Source: Citromicrobium sp. (GTDB taxonomy: Bacteria; Pseudomonadota; Alphaproteobacteria; Sphingomonadales; Sphingomonadaceae). From it: DNA of 64,000 nt. The stretch covers positions 1-64,000 of the forward strand of contig PBYQ01000021.1 of assembly GCA_002729695.1 (NCBI GenBank). The letters run 5' to 3'. The position numbers and the translations under genes were made by a program. The notes beneath the pieces are model-generated. The model was not told the DNA's origin, ran no database searches, and saw only the letters and a program-made list of their open reading frames with translations. This document shows, piece by piece, positions 53,773 through 62,673 of the stretch; the first letter of the stretch is position 1; the number at the start of each line of letters is the position of its first letter.

Positions 53773-54726
53773 ATGGAATACGAACGCACCCTCTATCCGG
53801 AGATCGAACCTTACGAGAGCGGTATGCTCGATGTCGGTGAGGGGCACTCGCTCTATTACGAGCGGGTCGGCACGCCGGGTGCGAAGCCTGCGGTGTTCCT
53901 CCACGGTGGCCCCGGCGGCGGGATGAGCCCCGATCATCGCCGGCAGTGGAACCCCGAGAAATACGACGTGCTGCTGTTCGACCAGCGCGGCTGCGGCAAG
54001 TCGACGCCGTTTGCCGAGATCGAGAACAACGACACCTGGCGGATCGTCGAGGATATCGAGCGGCTTCGCAAAATGTGCGGGCACGAGAAATGGCAGGTCT
54101 TCGGCGGCAGCTGGGGTGCCACGCTCTCGCTCGCCTACGCGCAGACCTATCCCGAACGGACCAGCGAGATCGTGCTGCGCGGCGTGTTCCTTGGCCGCCA
54201 GAAAGAGAAGGACTGGCTCTACACCTACGGGGCGAGCGAGATCATGTCCGAACAGTGGGACAAGTTCACCGGCCTGATCCCCGAGGAAGAGCGCGGCGAT
54301 CTGGTTGCGGCCTATCACAAGCGGCTGACCAGCGACGACGAGGAAACCCGCCTCGCCGCGGCAAAGGAATGGTCGCTGTGGGAAGGCAACGTCGTCACGC
54401 TGCTGCCCAACAAGGAACTGCTCGACAATTTCGCGGACCCGGCCAAGGCCGTCCCCTTCGCCCGCATCTGCGCGCGCTTCTTCCTCGAGAATTTCTTCCT
54501 CGAAGAAGGCCAGCTGCTGCGCGATGTCGGCAAGCTGAAGGGCATCCCCGGCATCATCGTGCAGGGCCGCCATGACGTGTGCACCCCGCCGGTATCCGCA
54601 TGGGAGTTGAAGAAGGCGTGGCCCGAAGCCGAGCTGTGGATCGTCCACGACGCGGGCCACTCGGCGGGCGAGCCGGGGATTATCGACGGGCTGGTGAGGG
54701 CCACGGACAAGCTGGCCGATGCGTGA
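53773..54726 (+). CDS. pip: Proline iminopeptidase
   Basis: A 317-residue alpha/beta hydrolase that frees N-terminal proline from peptides. VFLHGGPGGGMSPDHRRQW is the oxyanion region, GGSWGATLSLAYAQTYP holds the nucleophile Ser, QGRHDVCTPP the Asp and HDAGHSAGEP the His. Three ATG codons in a row (53767, 53770, 53773) overlap the previous stop; the third has the best spacing from AAGGA. It overlaps the next gene by eight bases. Confidence 0.93.
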   Translation: MEYERTLYPEIEPYESGMLDVGEGHSLYYERVGTPGAKPAVFLHGGPGGGMSPDHRRQWNPEKYDVLLFDQRGCGKSTPFAEIENNDTWRIVEDIERLRKMCGHEKWQVFGGSWGATLSLAYAQTYPERTSEIVLRGVFLGRQKEKDWLYTYGASEIMSEQWDKFTGLIPEEERGDLVAAYHKRLTSDDEETRLAAAKEWSLWEGNVVTLLPNKELLDNFADPAKAVPFARICARFFLENFFLEEGQLLRDVGKLKGIPGIIVQGRHDVCTPPVSAWELKKAWPEAELWIVHDAGHSAGEPGIIDGLVRATDKLADA

Positions 54727-55255
54727 ATACCGGTTCACGCAACCGTATGACCTCGACCGGACTGTAGACGCCTATGAAATTCACACGCATGTCAGCCGCT
54801 CGCAGGCCGAACGGAGAAATATCTTTCTGATTCTGGCTGTGACCTTTTTGGCCCTCACCTGGGCGCTGTTCGGGATGCGCAGTGATACCGGACTGGCAGC
54901 CTACTGGCCTTGGATACCGTTGTCGCTCGGCCTTTCGGCACTGATCGCATGGTTTCCGCGACGCTGGAATAGGGTTGGCTTGAAGGGCCAGCTCGCTACG
55001 CGGATGAAACAGCTTGGGATCGAAGAGGGGCAGACAACCTACGTTTTCGACGATGAGCAGATGCGAATTGAGGACGATTATGTCGGCGGGAAATTCGCTT
55101 GGAGCGATCTCTATGCGTGGCACGATGGCCCGGACTACTTGCTAATCTATCGCGCGCCCCAATTCTTCTACTCCATCGTTAAGGCGGACGTTGATACAGA
55201 AAGCCTGTCGGCTCTCGTTCAACGCTTGAAATCGTCCCCCGCCAAACAGCTTTAG
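54719..55255 (+). CDS. YcxB-like membrane protein
   Basis: A 178-residue protein with an N-terminal soluble stretch, two adjacent helices (about 37-53 and 61-78: FLILAVTFLALTWALFGM; WIPLSLGLSALIAW) and a C-terminal beta-rich domain (TYVFDDEQMRIEDDYVGGKF, then AWSDLYAWHDGPDYLLIYRA) of YcxB type. Function unknown. The codon use is less GC-rich than the neighbours. It lies between pip and trpG. Confidence 0.7.
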   Translation: MREYRFTQPYDLDRTVDAYEIHTHVSRSQAERRNIFLILAVTFLALTWALFGMRSDTGLAAYWPWIPLSLGLSALIAWFPRRWNRVGLKGQLATRMKQLGIEEGQTTYVFDDEQMRIEDDYVGGKFAWSDLYAWHDGPDYLLIYRAPQFFYSIVKADVDTESLSALVQRLKSSPAKQL

Positions 55256-55268
55256 GCCGAAGTTTCCC

Positions 55269-55874
55269 ATGATCCTCGTCATCGACAATTACGACAGCTT
55301 CACCTTCAACCTGGTCCACTACCTGCAGGAACTGGGCGCGGAGGTGCGGGTGGAGCGCAACGACGCGCTGACCGCGCGCGAGGCGGTGGGGAGCGGCGCG
55401 AAGGGAATCCTGCTCTCCCCCGGCCCGCGCACGCCGAATGAGGCGGGGATTACGCTCGATACCGTGGCCGCCTGCGCCGACGCGCGGTTGCCGCTGTTGG
55501 GCGTGTGCCTCGGCCATCAGGCGATCGGGCAGCATTTCGGCGGAAGAGTAGTCCAGGGCGGGCTGATGCACGGCAAGACCAGCGCGGTGACGCATGACGG
55601 CAGCGGGGTGTTCGCCGGCCTGCCCTCCCCGTTCAACGCCACCCGCTATCACTCGCTGGTCGTCGAGGACATTCCCGAGGCATTGCACATCAACGCGACC
55701 AGCGAGACGCCGGGGCTCGACGGCACCAGCGTGATGGGCTTCCGCCACGCCGAACTCCCGATCCACGGCGTCCAGTTCCACCCGGAAAGCATCGCCACGC
55801 AGCACGGCCACGAGCTGCTTGCCAATTTCCTTGCCATTTGCGGAATCGAAACGCGCGAAAGGCAGGCGGCATGA
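55269..55874 (+). CDS. trpG: Anthranilate/aminodeoxychorismate synthase component II
   Basis: A 201-residue class I glutamine amidotransferase. Nucleophile Cys80 is in LLGVCLGHQAIG, with His and Glu in VQFHPESIAT near residue 175. It feeds ammonia to TrpE and, as in many bacteria, possibly also to PabB. It overlaps trpD by four bases. Confidence 0.95.
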   Translation: MILVIDNYDSFTFNLVHYLQELGAEVRVERNDALTAREAVGSGAKGILLSPGPRTPNEAGITLDTVAACADARLPLLGVCLGHQAIGQHFGGRVVQGGLMHGKTSAVTHDGSGVFAGLPSPFNATRYHSLVVEDIPEALHINATSETPGLDGTSVMGFRHAELPIHGVQFHPESIATQHGHELLANFLAICGIETRERQAA

Positions 55875-56863
55875 AATCGCTCCCGCTCGCCGTCCCGCAC
55901 ATGAACGAGGCCGAGGCCGAGGAGGTCTTCGGCTGGATCCTCGATGGGGAAGCCAGCGATCAGGAGATCGCCCGCTTCCTGCTCGCGATGACCGAACGCA
56001 GCGAAACCGCCGACGAGATCGCGGGCGCGGCGCGGGCGCTCAGGGCGCGCTACATCCCGGTCGACGGGCCCGACAATGCGATCGACGTGTGCGGCACGGG
56101 CGGTGACGGGCACCATACGCTCAACGTCTCGACCGCCGTCGGGCTCGTGGTTGCAGCCTGCGGCGTGCCCGTGGCGCGCCACGGCAACCGTGCGATCTCT
56201 TCGCTTTCGGGCGTGGCGGATACGCTGGAAGTGCTCGGCCTCGACATGGAAGCTGCCGGGCGTACCGCCGAGAAAACGCTGAACGAGATCGGCATTTGCT
56301 TCCTCTTTGCGCCCAACCACCACCCCGCGATGCGGCGCATCCAGCCGATCCGCAAGGAACTGGGCCGCCGGACGATCTTCAACCTGATGGGCCCGCTGTC
56401 GAACCCCGTGGGCGTGAAGCGCCAGCTGATCGGCATCGCGCGCCCCGGCTATGTCTCGATCTATGGCGAGGCCGCCGCGCGCCTCGGCACCGAGCGGACG
56501 CTGATCGTCTCGGGCGACGAAGGTCTCGACGAACTCAGCCTCGCCGCCGGGAACGAGATGGCGGACGTGACCGGGCACGAATTCGCGATGCGCCGTGTCG
56601 ATGCGGACATGGCAGGGCTCGAACACGCGCCGGTCGAGGCGATCCGGGGTGGCGACCCGCAGCACAATGCCAAGGCTCTGAGCGCGCTGCTGCAAGGCAC
56701 GCCCGGCCCCTATCGCGATGCGGTGCTGTTCAACTCCGCCGCCGCGCTGATCGCAGCGGGCGAGACCGAGGACTGGAAAGAGGGCGTGGCCACTGCTGCC
56801 GAGGCGATCGACAGCGGCGGGGCGCAGCGGCTGCTCGATCGCTGGATTGCGATGGCGCGATAG
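55871..56863 (+). CDS. trpD: Anthranilate phosphoribosyltransferase
   Basis: A 330-residue enzyme that joins anthranilate to PRPP. CGTGGDGHHTLNVSTAVGLV near residue 74 is the PRPP-binding signature, and ARHGNRAISSLSGVADTLEV and NLMGPLSNPVGVKRQLIGIA are conserved family blocks. Length is typical. A REP-like pair separates it from trpC. Confidence 0.96.
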   Translation: MKSLPLAVPHMNEAEAEEVFGWILDGEASDQEIARFLLAMTERSETADEIAGAARALRARYIPVDGPDNAIDVCGTGGDGHHTLNVSTAVGLVVAACGVPVARHGNRAISSLSGVADTLEVLGLDMEAAGRTAEKTLNEIGICFLFAPNHHPAMRRIQPIRKELGRRTIFNLMGPLSNPVGVKRQLIGIARPGYVSIYGEAAARLGTERTLIVSGDEGLDELSLAAGNEMADVTGHEFAMRRVDADMAGLEHAPVEAIRGGDPQHNAKALSALLQGTPGPYRDAVLFNSAAALIAAGETEDWKEGVATAAEAIDSGGAQRLLDRWIAMAR

Positions 56864-56873
56864 GGTCGAAGGG

Positions 56874-56967
56874 CTCCGCCCGTCCTGAGCCTGTCGAAGG
56901 ACCGTCCTTACTCTGGCGTCGCGTGAAAGGGAAAATACGCCCCTTCGACAAGCTCAGGGTGGACGGA
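56874..56967. repeat. REP-like inverted pair 2
   Basis: CTCCGCCCGTCCTGAGCCTG followed by TCGAAGG (56874-56900) and CCCTTCGACAAGCTCAGGGT followed by GGACGGA (56941-56967) are inverted arms with few mismatches and a spacer of 40 bases. They share the CTTCGACAnGCTCAG core with pair 1. They lie between trpD and trpC and could form a hairpin in the operon mRNA. Confidence 0.82.
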
Positions 56968-56983
56968 CATTGAGGTTAGACTG

Positions 56984-57772
56984 TTGAACAGACTCGAAGA
57001 AATCTGCGCCACCAAGCGCGACGAAGTCGCCGAGCGGCAGGCGCAAACAGATGTCAGTGAATTGATCGCCCGGATCACCGCACAGGCCCCGCCGCGCGGG
57101 TTCGACGCTGCTCTGCGCAAGACCCATGCGGATCGCCGCCGCGCGCTGATCGCAGAAATCAAGAAAGCTTCGCCATCCAAGGGATTAATCCGCGAGGATT
57201 TCCATCCCGCCGACCACGCGAAGGCCTACGCAGCAGCTGGCGCAAACTGCCTCTCGGTCCTCACCGACGCGCCCTACTTCCAGGGCCACGCCGATTATCT
57301 CATCGCCGCACGCGAGGCATGCGACCTCCCTGCCCTGCGCAAGGATTTCATGGTCGACCCGTGGCAGTGCGGTGAGGCGCGCGCGATGGGTGCGGACGCG
57401 ATCCTGATCATCGTAGCCGCGCTGTCAGACGCGCAGGCCACCGAAATCGAAGAGGCCGCGCTCGAACTCGGCATGGACGTGCTGGTCGAAGTCCACGACG
57501 CCGCCGAGATGGAGCGCGCGCATAAACTGAAATCGCGCCTGATCGGGGTCAACAACCGAGATTTGCGCAGCTTCACGACCGATATCGCGACCACCGAAGC
57601 TCTGATCCCCCTCGCCCCGGAAGGCGCATTCCTTGTCTCGGAAAGCGGCATCGCCACCGCTGCGGACTGCGCGCGGCTGGAGGCGGCAGGCGCGCATGGT
57701 TTTCTCGTCGGAGAAAGCCTGATGCGGCAGGCGGATGTCGAGGCGGCGACGCGCGCGCTCCTTGCCCGATAG
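56984..57772 (+). CDS. trpC: Indole-3-glycerol phosphate synthase
   Basis: A 262-residue TIM barrel that decarboxylates and cyclises Cd[51 protein letters not shown] and [15 protein letters not shown] [15 protein letters not shown] are IGPS blocks, with catalytic Lys/Glu/Asn visible. The start is TTG after GAGG. Domain order is single, not fused to TrpF. trpB, trpA and trpF are not in this window. Confidence 0.95.
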   Translation: MNRLEEICATKRDEVAERQAQTDVSELIARITAQAPPRGFDAALRKTHADRRRALIAEIKKASPSKGLIREDFHPADHAKAYAAAGANCLSVLTDAPYFQGHADYLIAAREACDLPALRKDFMVDPWQCGEARAMGADAILIIVAALSDAQATEIEEAALELGMDVLVEVHDAAEMERAHKLKSRLIGVNNRDLRSFTTDIATTEALIPLAPEGAFLVSESGIATAADCARLEAAGAHGFLVGESLMRQADVEAATRALLAR

Positions 57773-57904
57773 TCCCCGATCGGCTTTCGAGGCCCTGTCC
57801 TACACGCTTCGCTCGTGACATAATCGGCGAATGGCCCGAACCCTGCCCAACCGCCGTTCCATCGCTCCACGTCTCACCCCTGACAGGTATGAGAGTTTTT
57901 TCGC

Positions 57905-57931
57905 CCCTGGACACTGTGTCAGGTGTGTCAG
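57905..57931 (+). repeat. 27-nt dispersed operator-like repeat, copy 2
   Basis: Same element as at 1736-1762 with one mismatch (CCCTGG in place of CCCTGA). Located 21 bases before the moaC GTG and preceded by TTTTTT. Within the 180-base gap after trpC nothing else is recognised. Confidence 0.6.
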
Positions 57932-57952
57932 GCCCCACTACGGAGCAGTCCT

Positions 57953-58435
57953 GTGAGCGGCCTCACGCATCTCGATGAATCGGGCTCTGCGCGCATGGTC
58001 GACGTCGGCCACAAGGCCGAAACCGCGCGCTCCGCCACCGCGACCGGGCGCATCACCATGAATGCCGCCGCGCTCGCCGCGATCCGCGACGATGCCGTGC
58101 CCAAGGGCGACGTCCTTGCAGCAGCGCGCATTGCCGGGATCATGGCCGCGAAGCGGACCGGCACGCTCATCCCGCTCTGCCACCCTCTCTCGCTCGACAG
58201 CGTAAGCGTGGATTGCACCGTCGAAGACGACGGCGTGCGCGTCACCGCCACGGCCTCGCTCACCGGAAAGACCGGGGTCGAGATGGAGGCAATGGTCGCG
58301 TGCAACATCGCTCTGCTGACGATCTACGACATGGCCAAGGCGCTCGACAAAGGCATGGTCATCCAAGAAGTGCGCCTGCTCTCCAAGACCGGCGGCAAAT
58401 CGGGAGACTGGCGCGCGGACGAGGCACAAGGATGA
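57953..58435 (+). CDS. moaC: Cyclic pyranopterin monophosphate synthase
   Basis: A 160-residue molybdenum-cofactor enzyme. [20 protein letters not shown] at the start, [17 protein letters not shown] with the phosphate-binding His, and [20 protein letters not shown] as the hexamer core are MoaC hallmarks. It acts after MoaA to make cPMP. The start is GTG after GGAG. ATGA overlap with moeA. Confidence 0.96.
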   Translation: MSGLTHLDESGSARMVDVGHKAETARSATATGRITMNAAALAAIRDDAVPKGDVLAAARIAGIMAAKRTGTLIPLCHPLSLDSVSVDCTVEDDGVRVTATASLTGKTGVEMEAMVACNIALLTIYDMAKALDKGMVIQEVRLLSKTGGKSGDWRADEAQG

Positions 58436-59619
58436 GTTCGCCGCTCGAACTCGAAGACGCTCAGGCGCGGCTGCTCGACCTGCTGGCTCCGACGCCGTCG
58501 CGCCCTTTCCCGGTCGAATCCGCAGCGCAGCTGTTCCTGGCACAGCCGGTCACTGCGCGGCGCACCCAACCCCCGACGGACCTGTCTGCGATGGATGGTT
58601 ACGCCACCGTCGGCGATGGCCCGTGGGAACTGGCAGGAGAGTCGCGCGCCGGTGCGCCGTTCCCCAAGGCACCGAGCAAAGGCATGGCCGTGCGCATCTC
58701 GACCGGCGCGCAGATGCCCTTCCTCGCCGATGCGGTACTGATCCAGGAAAATGCGCGGATCGAGGATGATCGACTGGTCGCGATCGAGCCGCCCACGCCG
58801 CGGTACATCCGCCGTGCAGGGTTCGATTTTCATGCCAGCGACACGCTGCTGGAACCCGGAGTGCGGCTGGGTGCTGCACAGATCGCGCTCGCACGCGCGG
58901 GTGGTCTGTCCCAGGTCGTGGTGTATGTTCGGCCCCGGGTCGCAGTGATCGAATGCGGGGACGAGCTTTGCGCTGACCCCACCGACTGCCCGCCCGGCCT
59001 CATCCCTTCGACCAATGGTGCGATGCTGGGAGAAATGGCGCGCGATGCGGGCGCCCATGTCGCTCGCTACGGCCCCTTGCCGGACGATGCCGACGCGATC
59101 ACGCGCACGATCCTTGAGGCAAGCGGGAATGCTGCGCTGGTGGTCATCAGCGGCGGTGCATCTGTGGGTCCGCACGATCTGGTCAAACCGGCGCTCGAAG
59201 CTGCGGGCTTCACGCTCGACTTCTGGCGGGTGGCAATCAAGCCCGGCAAGCCGCTGCTGGTGGCGCGGCGCGACGATACGGTGGTCCTCGGCCTGCCGGG
59301 CAATCCGGTATCGAGCTTCGTCACCGGGTTCCTGTTCATGCTGCCTGCGATCCTGAAGCTGGCCGGTGCGCGCGAATGCCTGCCACGGGCAATCGCGATG
59401 CCGCTTGCCGAACCGCTGCGCGAAGGTGGCGGGCGTCGCGAATTCCTGCGTGCCGCATGGAGTGGAGAGGGGGTGCGGGCTTTCCCCCAGCAGGACAGTT
59501 CGGCATTGGTCCCACTCGCGCAGGCTGACGTCCTGATCGACCGACCGCGCCACGCCGATGCCATGGAGACGGGCGCGTTTGTTCCATGTTTTCCGCTCCG
59601 AAATGGCGCATATGCTTGA
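58432..59619 (+). CDS. moeA: Molybdopterin molybdenumtransferase
   Basis: A 395-residue enzyme that inserts molybdate into adenylylated molybdopterin. [40 protein letters not shown] and [17 protein letters not shown] are MoeA blocks. Length is typical. The lexA promoter -35 element begins inside its stop region. Confidence 0.95.
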   Translation: MSSPLELEDAQARLLDLLAPTPSRPFPVESAAQLFLAQPVTARRTQPPTDLSAMDGYATVGDGPWELAGESRAGAPFPKAPSKGMAVRISTGAQMPFLADAVLIQENARIEDDRLVAIEPPTPRYIRRAGFDFHASDTLLEPGVRLGAAQIALARAGGLSQVVVYVRPRVAVIECGDELCADPTDCPPGLIPSTNGAMLGEMARDAGAHVARYGPLPDDADAITRTILEASGNAALVVISGGASVGPHDLVKPALEAAGFTLDFWRVAIKPGKPLLVARRDDTVVLGLPGNPVSSFVTGFLFMLPAILKLAGARECLPRAIAMPLAEPLREGGGRREFLRAAWSGEGVRAFPQQDSSALVPLAQADVLIDRPRHADAMETGAFVPCFPLRNGAYA

Positions 59620-59658
59620 CTTGTAAAAAAGGGTTGCCTAATTGTTCCGCATTCGTTC
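59616..59658 (+). promoter_or_regulatory. lexA promoter with SOS box
   Basis: TTGACT (59616-59621), a 17-base spacer and TAATTG (59639-59644) form a sigma-70-type promoter. GTTC-N7-GTTC at 59644-59658 matches exactly the alphaproteobacterial LexA box and overlaps the transcription start, giving autorepression of lexA. The -35 overlaps the moeA stop codon. Confidence 0.92.
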
Positions 59659-59695
59659 GCACTGACGCGAACAGGTTACGCGGAGAGTGGACGCG

Positions 59696-60382
59696 ATGTT
59701 GACGGCCAAGCAGCATGAATTGCTCCGGTTTATCCATGATCGTCTGGAAGAGACCGGCATCTCGCCCTCTTTCGAGGAGATGAAGGATGCGCTCGACCTC
59801 AAGAGCAAGTCGGGCGTTCACCGCCTGATTTCGGCGCTCGAGGAACGCGGTTTCATCCGCCGCCTCGCCAATCGTGCGCGTGCGTTGGAAGTGCTCAAGA
59901 TGCCCGAGAGCGCGGTGGCAGGGTCGATGCCCAAGCCGGCCAACGATCTGGGCGCGCGGACGACCAGCGTACCCGCAAACATTCCCGAGGCGGCGAACGA
60001 TGTGATCGACATCCCGCTCCATGGCCGGATCGCCGCCGGCGCCCCGATCGAGGCGCTGGAAGAACACCGTAGCCTGCCGGTGCCTGCCGCGCTGCTCGGC
60101 CCGGGCGAGCATTTCGCGCTGGAAGTGTCTGGCGACTCGATGATCGAAGCGGGCATTTTCGATGGGGATTACGCACTGATCCGCCGCGCCGACAGCGCAC
60201 GCGATGGCGATATCGTGGTCGCGCTGGTCGACAACGAGGAAGCGACGCTCAAATACCTTTGGCGCGAAGGCGGCCGGGTGCGGCTCGATCCGGCCAATGC
60301 CAGTTACGAACCGCAGGTCTACGATGCGCGCAGCGTTCAGGTTCAGGGCAAGCTGGCGGGGCTGCTGCGCCGCTACCACTAG
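59696..60382 (+). CDS. lexA: SOS repressor LexA
   Basis: A 228-residue repressor-protease. The winged-helix domain covers residues about 1-65 ([20 protein letters not shown]), and cleavage is between Ala114 and Gly115 in RIAAGAP. Ser148 (SGDSMIEAG) and Lys186 (TLKYLWR) are the catalytic dyad. RecA-ssDNA triggers self-cleavage. ATG 59696 fits the GGAG spacing; a GTG at 59687 lies too near. Its stop shares CTAG with comEC. Confidence 0.96.
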   Translation: MLTAKQHELLRFIHDRLEETGISPSFEEMKDALDLKSKSGVHRLISALEERGFIRRLANRARALEVLKMPESAVAGSMPKPANDLGARTTSVPANIPEAANDVIDIPLHGRIAAGAPIEALEEHRSLPVPAALLGPGEHFALEVSGDSMIEAGIFDGDYALIRRADSARDGDIVVALVDNEEATLKYLWREGGRVRLDPANASYEPQVYDARSVQVQGKLAGLLRRYH

Positions 60383-62643
60383 GGGCGGTTTGGCGCTGGC
60401 GGACGCGGGCGCGAGCTTTCGCTGCCCCGCCACCAGCCATGCTCGCCCTGCCCTTGCGCAACGGTTTCTACGTCGCGCGCGCCCAGACGAATCGCGAGCC
60501 CGCCAGTCTGCTCCAACATTCGTCGGTCGGCCTTGAGCCAGCGCGGGCGACAGCTCCAAGGTAGCCAGCGGTCCGCGACAACGATGTCGACCCGCGCGCA
60601 GGCCGCCGCAAGATCGCGCTCGGTCACGTATTCGCGCCCGCGCGCCAGCAGCAGGCGGTAGGTCCGGTCATCACGCTCGATCGTCGCAATGCAGAATTCC
60701 GCGCTGCACCGCGCTCCGGGCCATTGCGCCAACGGCATCGGCGGTCCGTCCAGCGCACCGAGCTCTGCCAGCGTGTCGCTGGCGTAGGAGGATCGGCTCT
60801 CGCGCAGGCTCAGCAGCGCGCCATCCTCGATGATCGCCACGTCGCGCCCATCCCGCGAGATGAGAATGTCGGGCCGCGGCGTAGCAATGGTGAGAAGGAT
60901 AGCGATGGCAGCCGGGATAAAGCCCCAGAAGCGCCCCCGCCCGCTCCACAACGCCAGCCATAACCCGCCGCCCACGAACAGGAAGAAGGGCAGCCCACCC
61001 ATATGCGGTGCCAGCTTGACCGCACCGGGCTGGCTCGCCGTGAGATGCGCAATGCCGAGCAGCAGGTCGAGCGAACTGCCTGCCAGCCACCAGACCGGAC
61101 CGCCCGCTCCCACAAGGTCGAACACAAGCGCGAGCGCGATCAGCGGCATCGAGACGAAGGTGACCAGCGGAATGGCCACCATGTTGGCCAGCGCCCCGTA
61201 CATCCCCGCACGGTGGAAGTGGAACAGGACGATCGGCATCAACGCAATCTCGATCACCAGCCCGGTCACGAGCAGCATGGCACCCCCGCGCAGCGGGCGC
61301 ATCCACCATGCCTCTTCGCGCGGGGCGAGAAACGCGCGCACCGGCGCGCTGTTGTGCAACGCCACGATGGCGAGGACGGCAGCAAAGCTCATCTGGAAGC
61401 TCGGGCCCACCACGCTCTCCGGCCACAGCAACAGCACGAAGCCCGCCGCCACCGCCAGCAGGCGGAAGGTCAAAGGCTCGCGCCCCAGCGCCAGCGCAAT
61501 CAGTACGAGCACGGCAGCGGTACAACTTCGCACGGTCGGCACTTCGGCACCGGTCAGCAGGGTGTACCCCAGCCCCGCCAGTGCGCCGAACGCCGCAGCG
61601 ACCACCGGCAGGCGAACGCGCAGCGCCAGCCACGGCCACAGTGCGAGCAGCCTGAGCGCAAGGAAATACGCTGCCGCAATCACCGCGCTCACGTGCAAGC
61701 CGCTGATCGACAGCAGGTGGGTCAGGCCTGCATCGCGCATCGCCTCTTCGTCCGACTCAGCAATCGCGCCCCGGTCTCCGCTGGCGAAGGCCGCCGCGAT
61801 TGTCCCCGCCGATCCGCCCAACTGCGAGCGCACATGGGCGGAAAGATCGCGCTGCACCTGCGTGATCCCACCCCACCCCGGCGCTGGTGGGTCGATCACC
61901 TCTATTGGCGCGACGACCGACCCGGTTGCGGCGAGCCCTTCGAACCATGCGGTCCGTGCAAAGTTGTACGCGCCGGGGACCAGCGGCGGAGCGGGCGGCA
62001 TCAGCCGCGCGGTCAGACGGATCACCGCGCCCTTTTGCAATGCGGACGCAGCGTCCGGACCCGTCGTGGCGAGCGGCACGTTGACCCGCAGCTTGATCGC
62101 TTCACCCGTTTCCTGGTCGCGCGCCGCCAGTATCAGCCGGATCCTGTCTTGCGCAGGCTGCTCCTCCCGCTCGAGGATTCGCGCATTCATCGTCTGCATT
62201 TGCGGATGGTCGATCGCAGACACGCCAACGGCCTCCGAACGAGCCCAGATCAGCCCAATTCCGAAAGCTATGGCGAGCCCCGCCCCCAGCAGCGCCAGCG
62301 CCAGATCGGCGACCCGATTTACCGCCAGCAGCCATGCCCCCAAGGCCGCGACAGCCAGCGCCAATGCGAGCGAGATCAGCCATGCCGTAACGTCGGGCAG
62401 AACAAACCACAGCGACACTCCGGCAATCGCTGCGACAACCAGCCATGGCCCCCGCTCCAGCCCGGCGCGGGCCAGTGCAGCATCCACGAGGTTTGCGAGA
62501 CGGCGAGCCCATGCCACCGGACTGGACACGAGCCCGGCCACCTGCCAAAGCCGCCGCTGCGCTGCACCATTGCCCGCGCGGACCGCGAGTTCGGATCGAG
62601 TTTCGCGACCGTTCGTTGGATCACACGGGTGCTGCGTCGCCAT
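60379..62643 (-). CDS. comEC: ComEC/Rec2-family DNA-uptake channel protein
   Basis: A 754-residue polytopic protein. An N-terminal DUF4131-like region (about 60-230) is followed by the Competence domain with [20 protein letters not shown] and many membrane helices up to about 530. The C-terminus lacks a full metallo-beta-lactamase domain (no HxHxDH); it ends with a short soluble domain containing [17 protein letters not shown]. The family imports single-stranded DNA during natural transformation. No other com genes are nearby. Confidence 0.9.
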   Translation of the reverse strand: MATQHPCDPTNGRETRSELAVRAGNGAAQRRLWQVAGLVSSPVAWARRLANLVDAALARAGLERGPWLVVAAIAGVSLWFVLPDVTAWLISLALALAVAALGAWLLAVNRVADLALALLGAGLAIAFGIGLIWARSEAVGVSAIDHPQMQTMNARILEREEQPAQDRIRLILAARDQETGEAIKLRVNVPLATTGPDAASALQKGAVIRLTARLMPPAPPLVPGAYNFARTAWFEGLAATGSVVAPIEVIDPPAPGWGGITQVQRDLSAHVRSQLGGSAGTIAAAFASGDRGAIAESDEEAMRDAGLTHLLSISGLHVSAVIAAAYFLALRLLALWPWLALRVRLPVVAAAFGALAGLGYTLLTGAEVPTVRSCTAAVLVLIALALGREPLTFRLLAVAAGFVLLLWPESVVGPSFQMSFAAVLAIVALHNSAPVRAFLAPREEAWWMRPLRGGAMLLVTGLVIEIALMPIVLFHFHRAGMYGALANMVAIPLVTFVSMPLIALALVFDLVGAGGPVWWLAGSSLDLLLGIAHLTASQPGAVKLAPHMGGLPFFLFVGGGLWLALWSGRGRFWGFIPAAIAILLTIATPRPDILISRDGRDVAIIEDGALLSLRESRSSYASDTLAELGALDGPPMPLAQWPGARCSAEFCIATIERDDRTYRLLLARGREYVTERDLAAACARVDIVVADRWLPWSCRPRWLKADRRMLEQTGGLAIRLGARDVETVAQGQGEHGWWRGSESSRPRPPAPNRP

Positions 62644-62673
62644 AATCGCGAAATGGAAAGGAAGCACGCTTCG

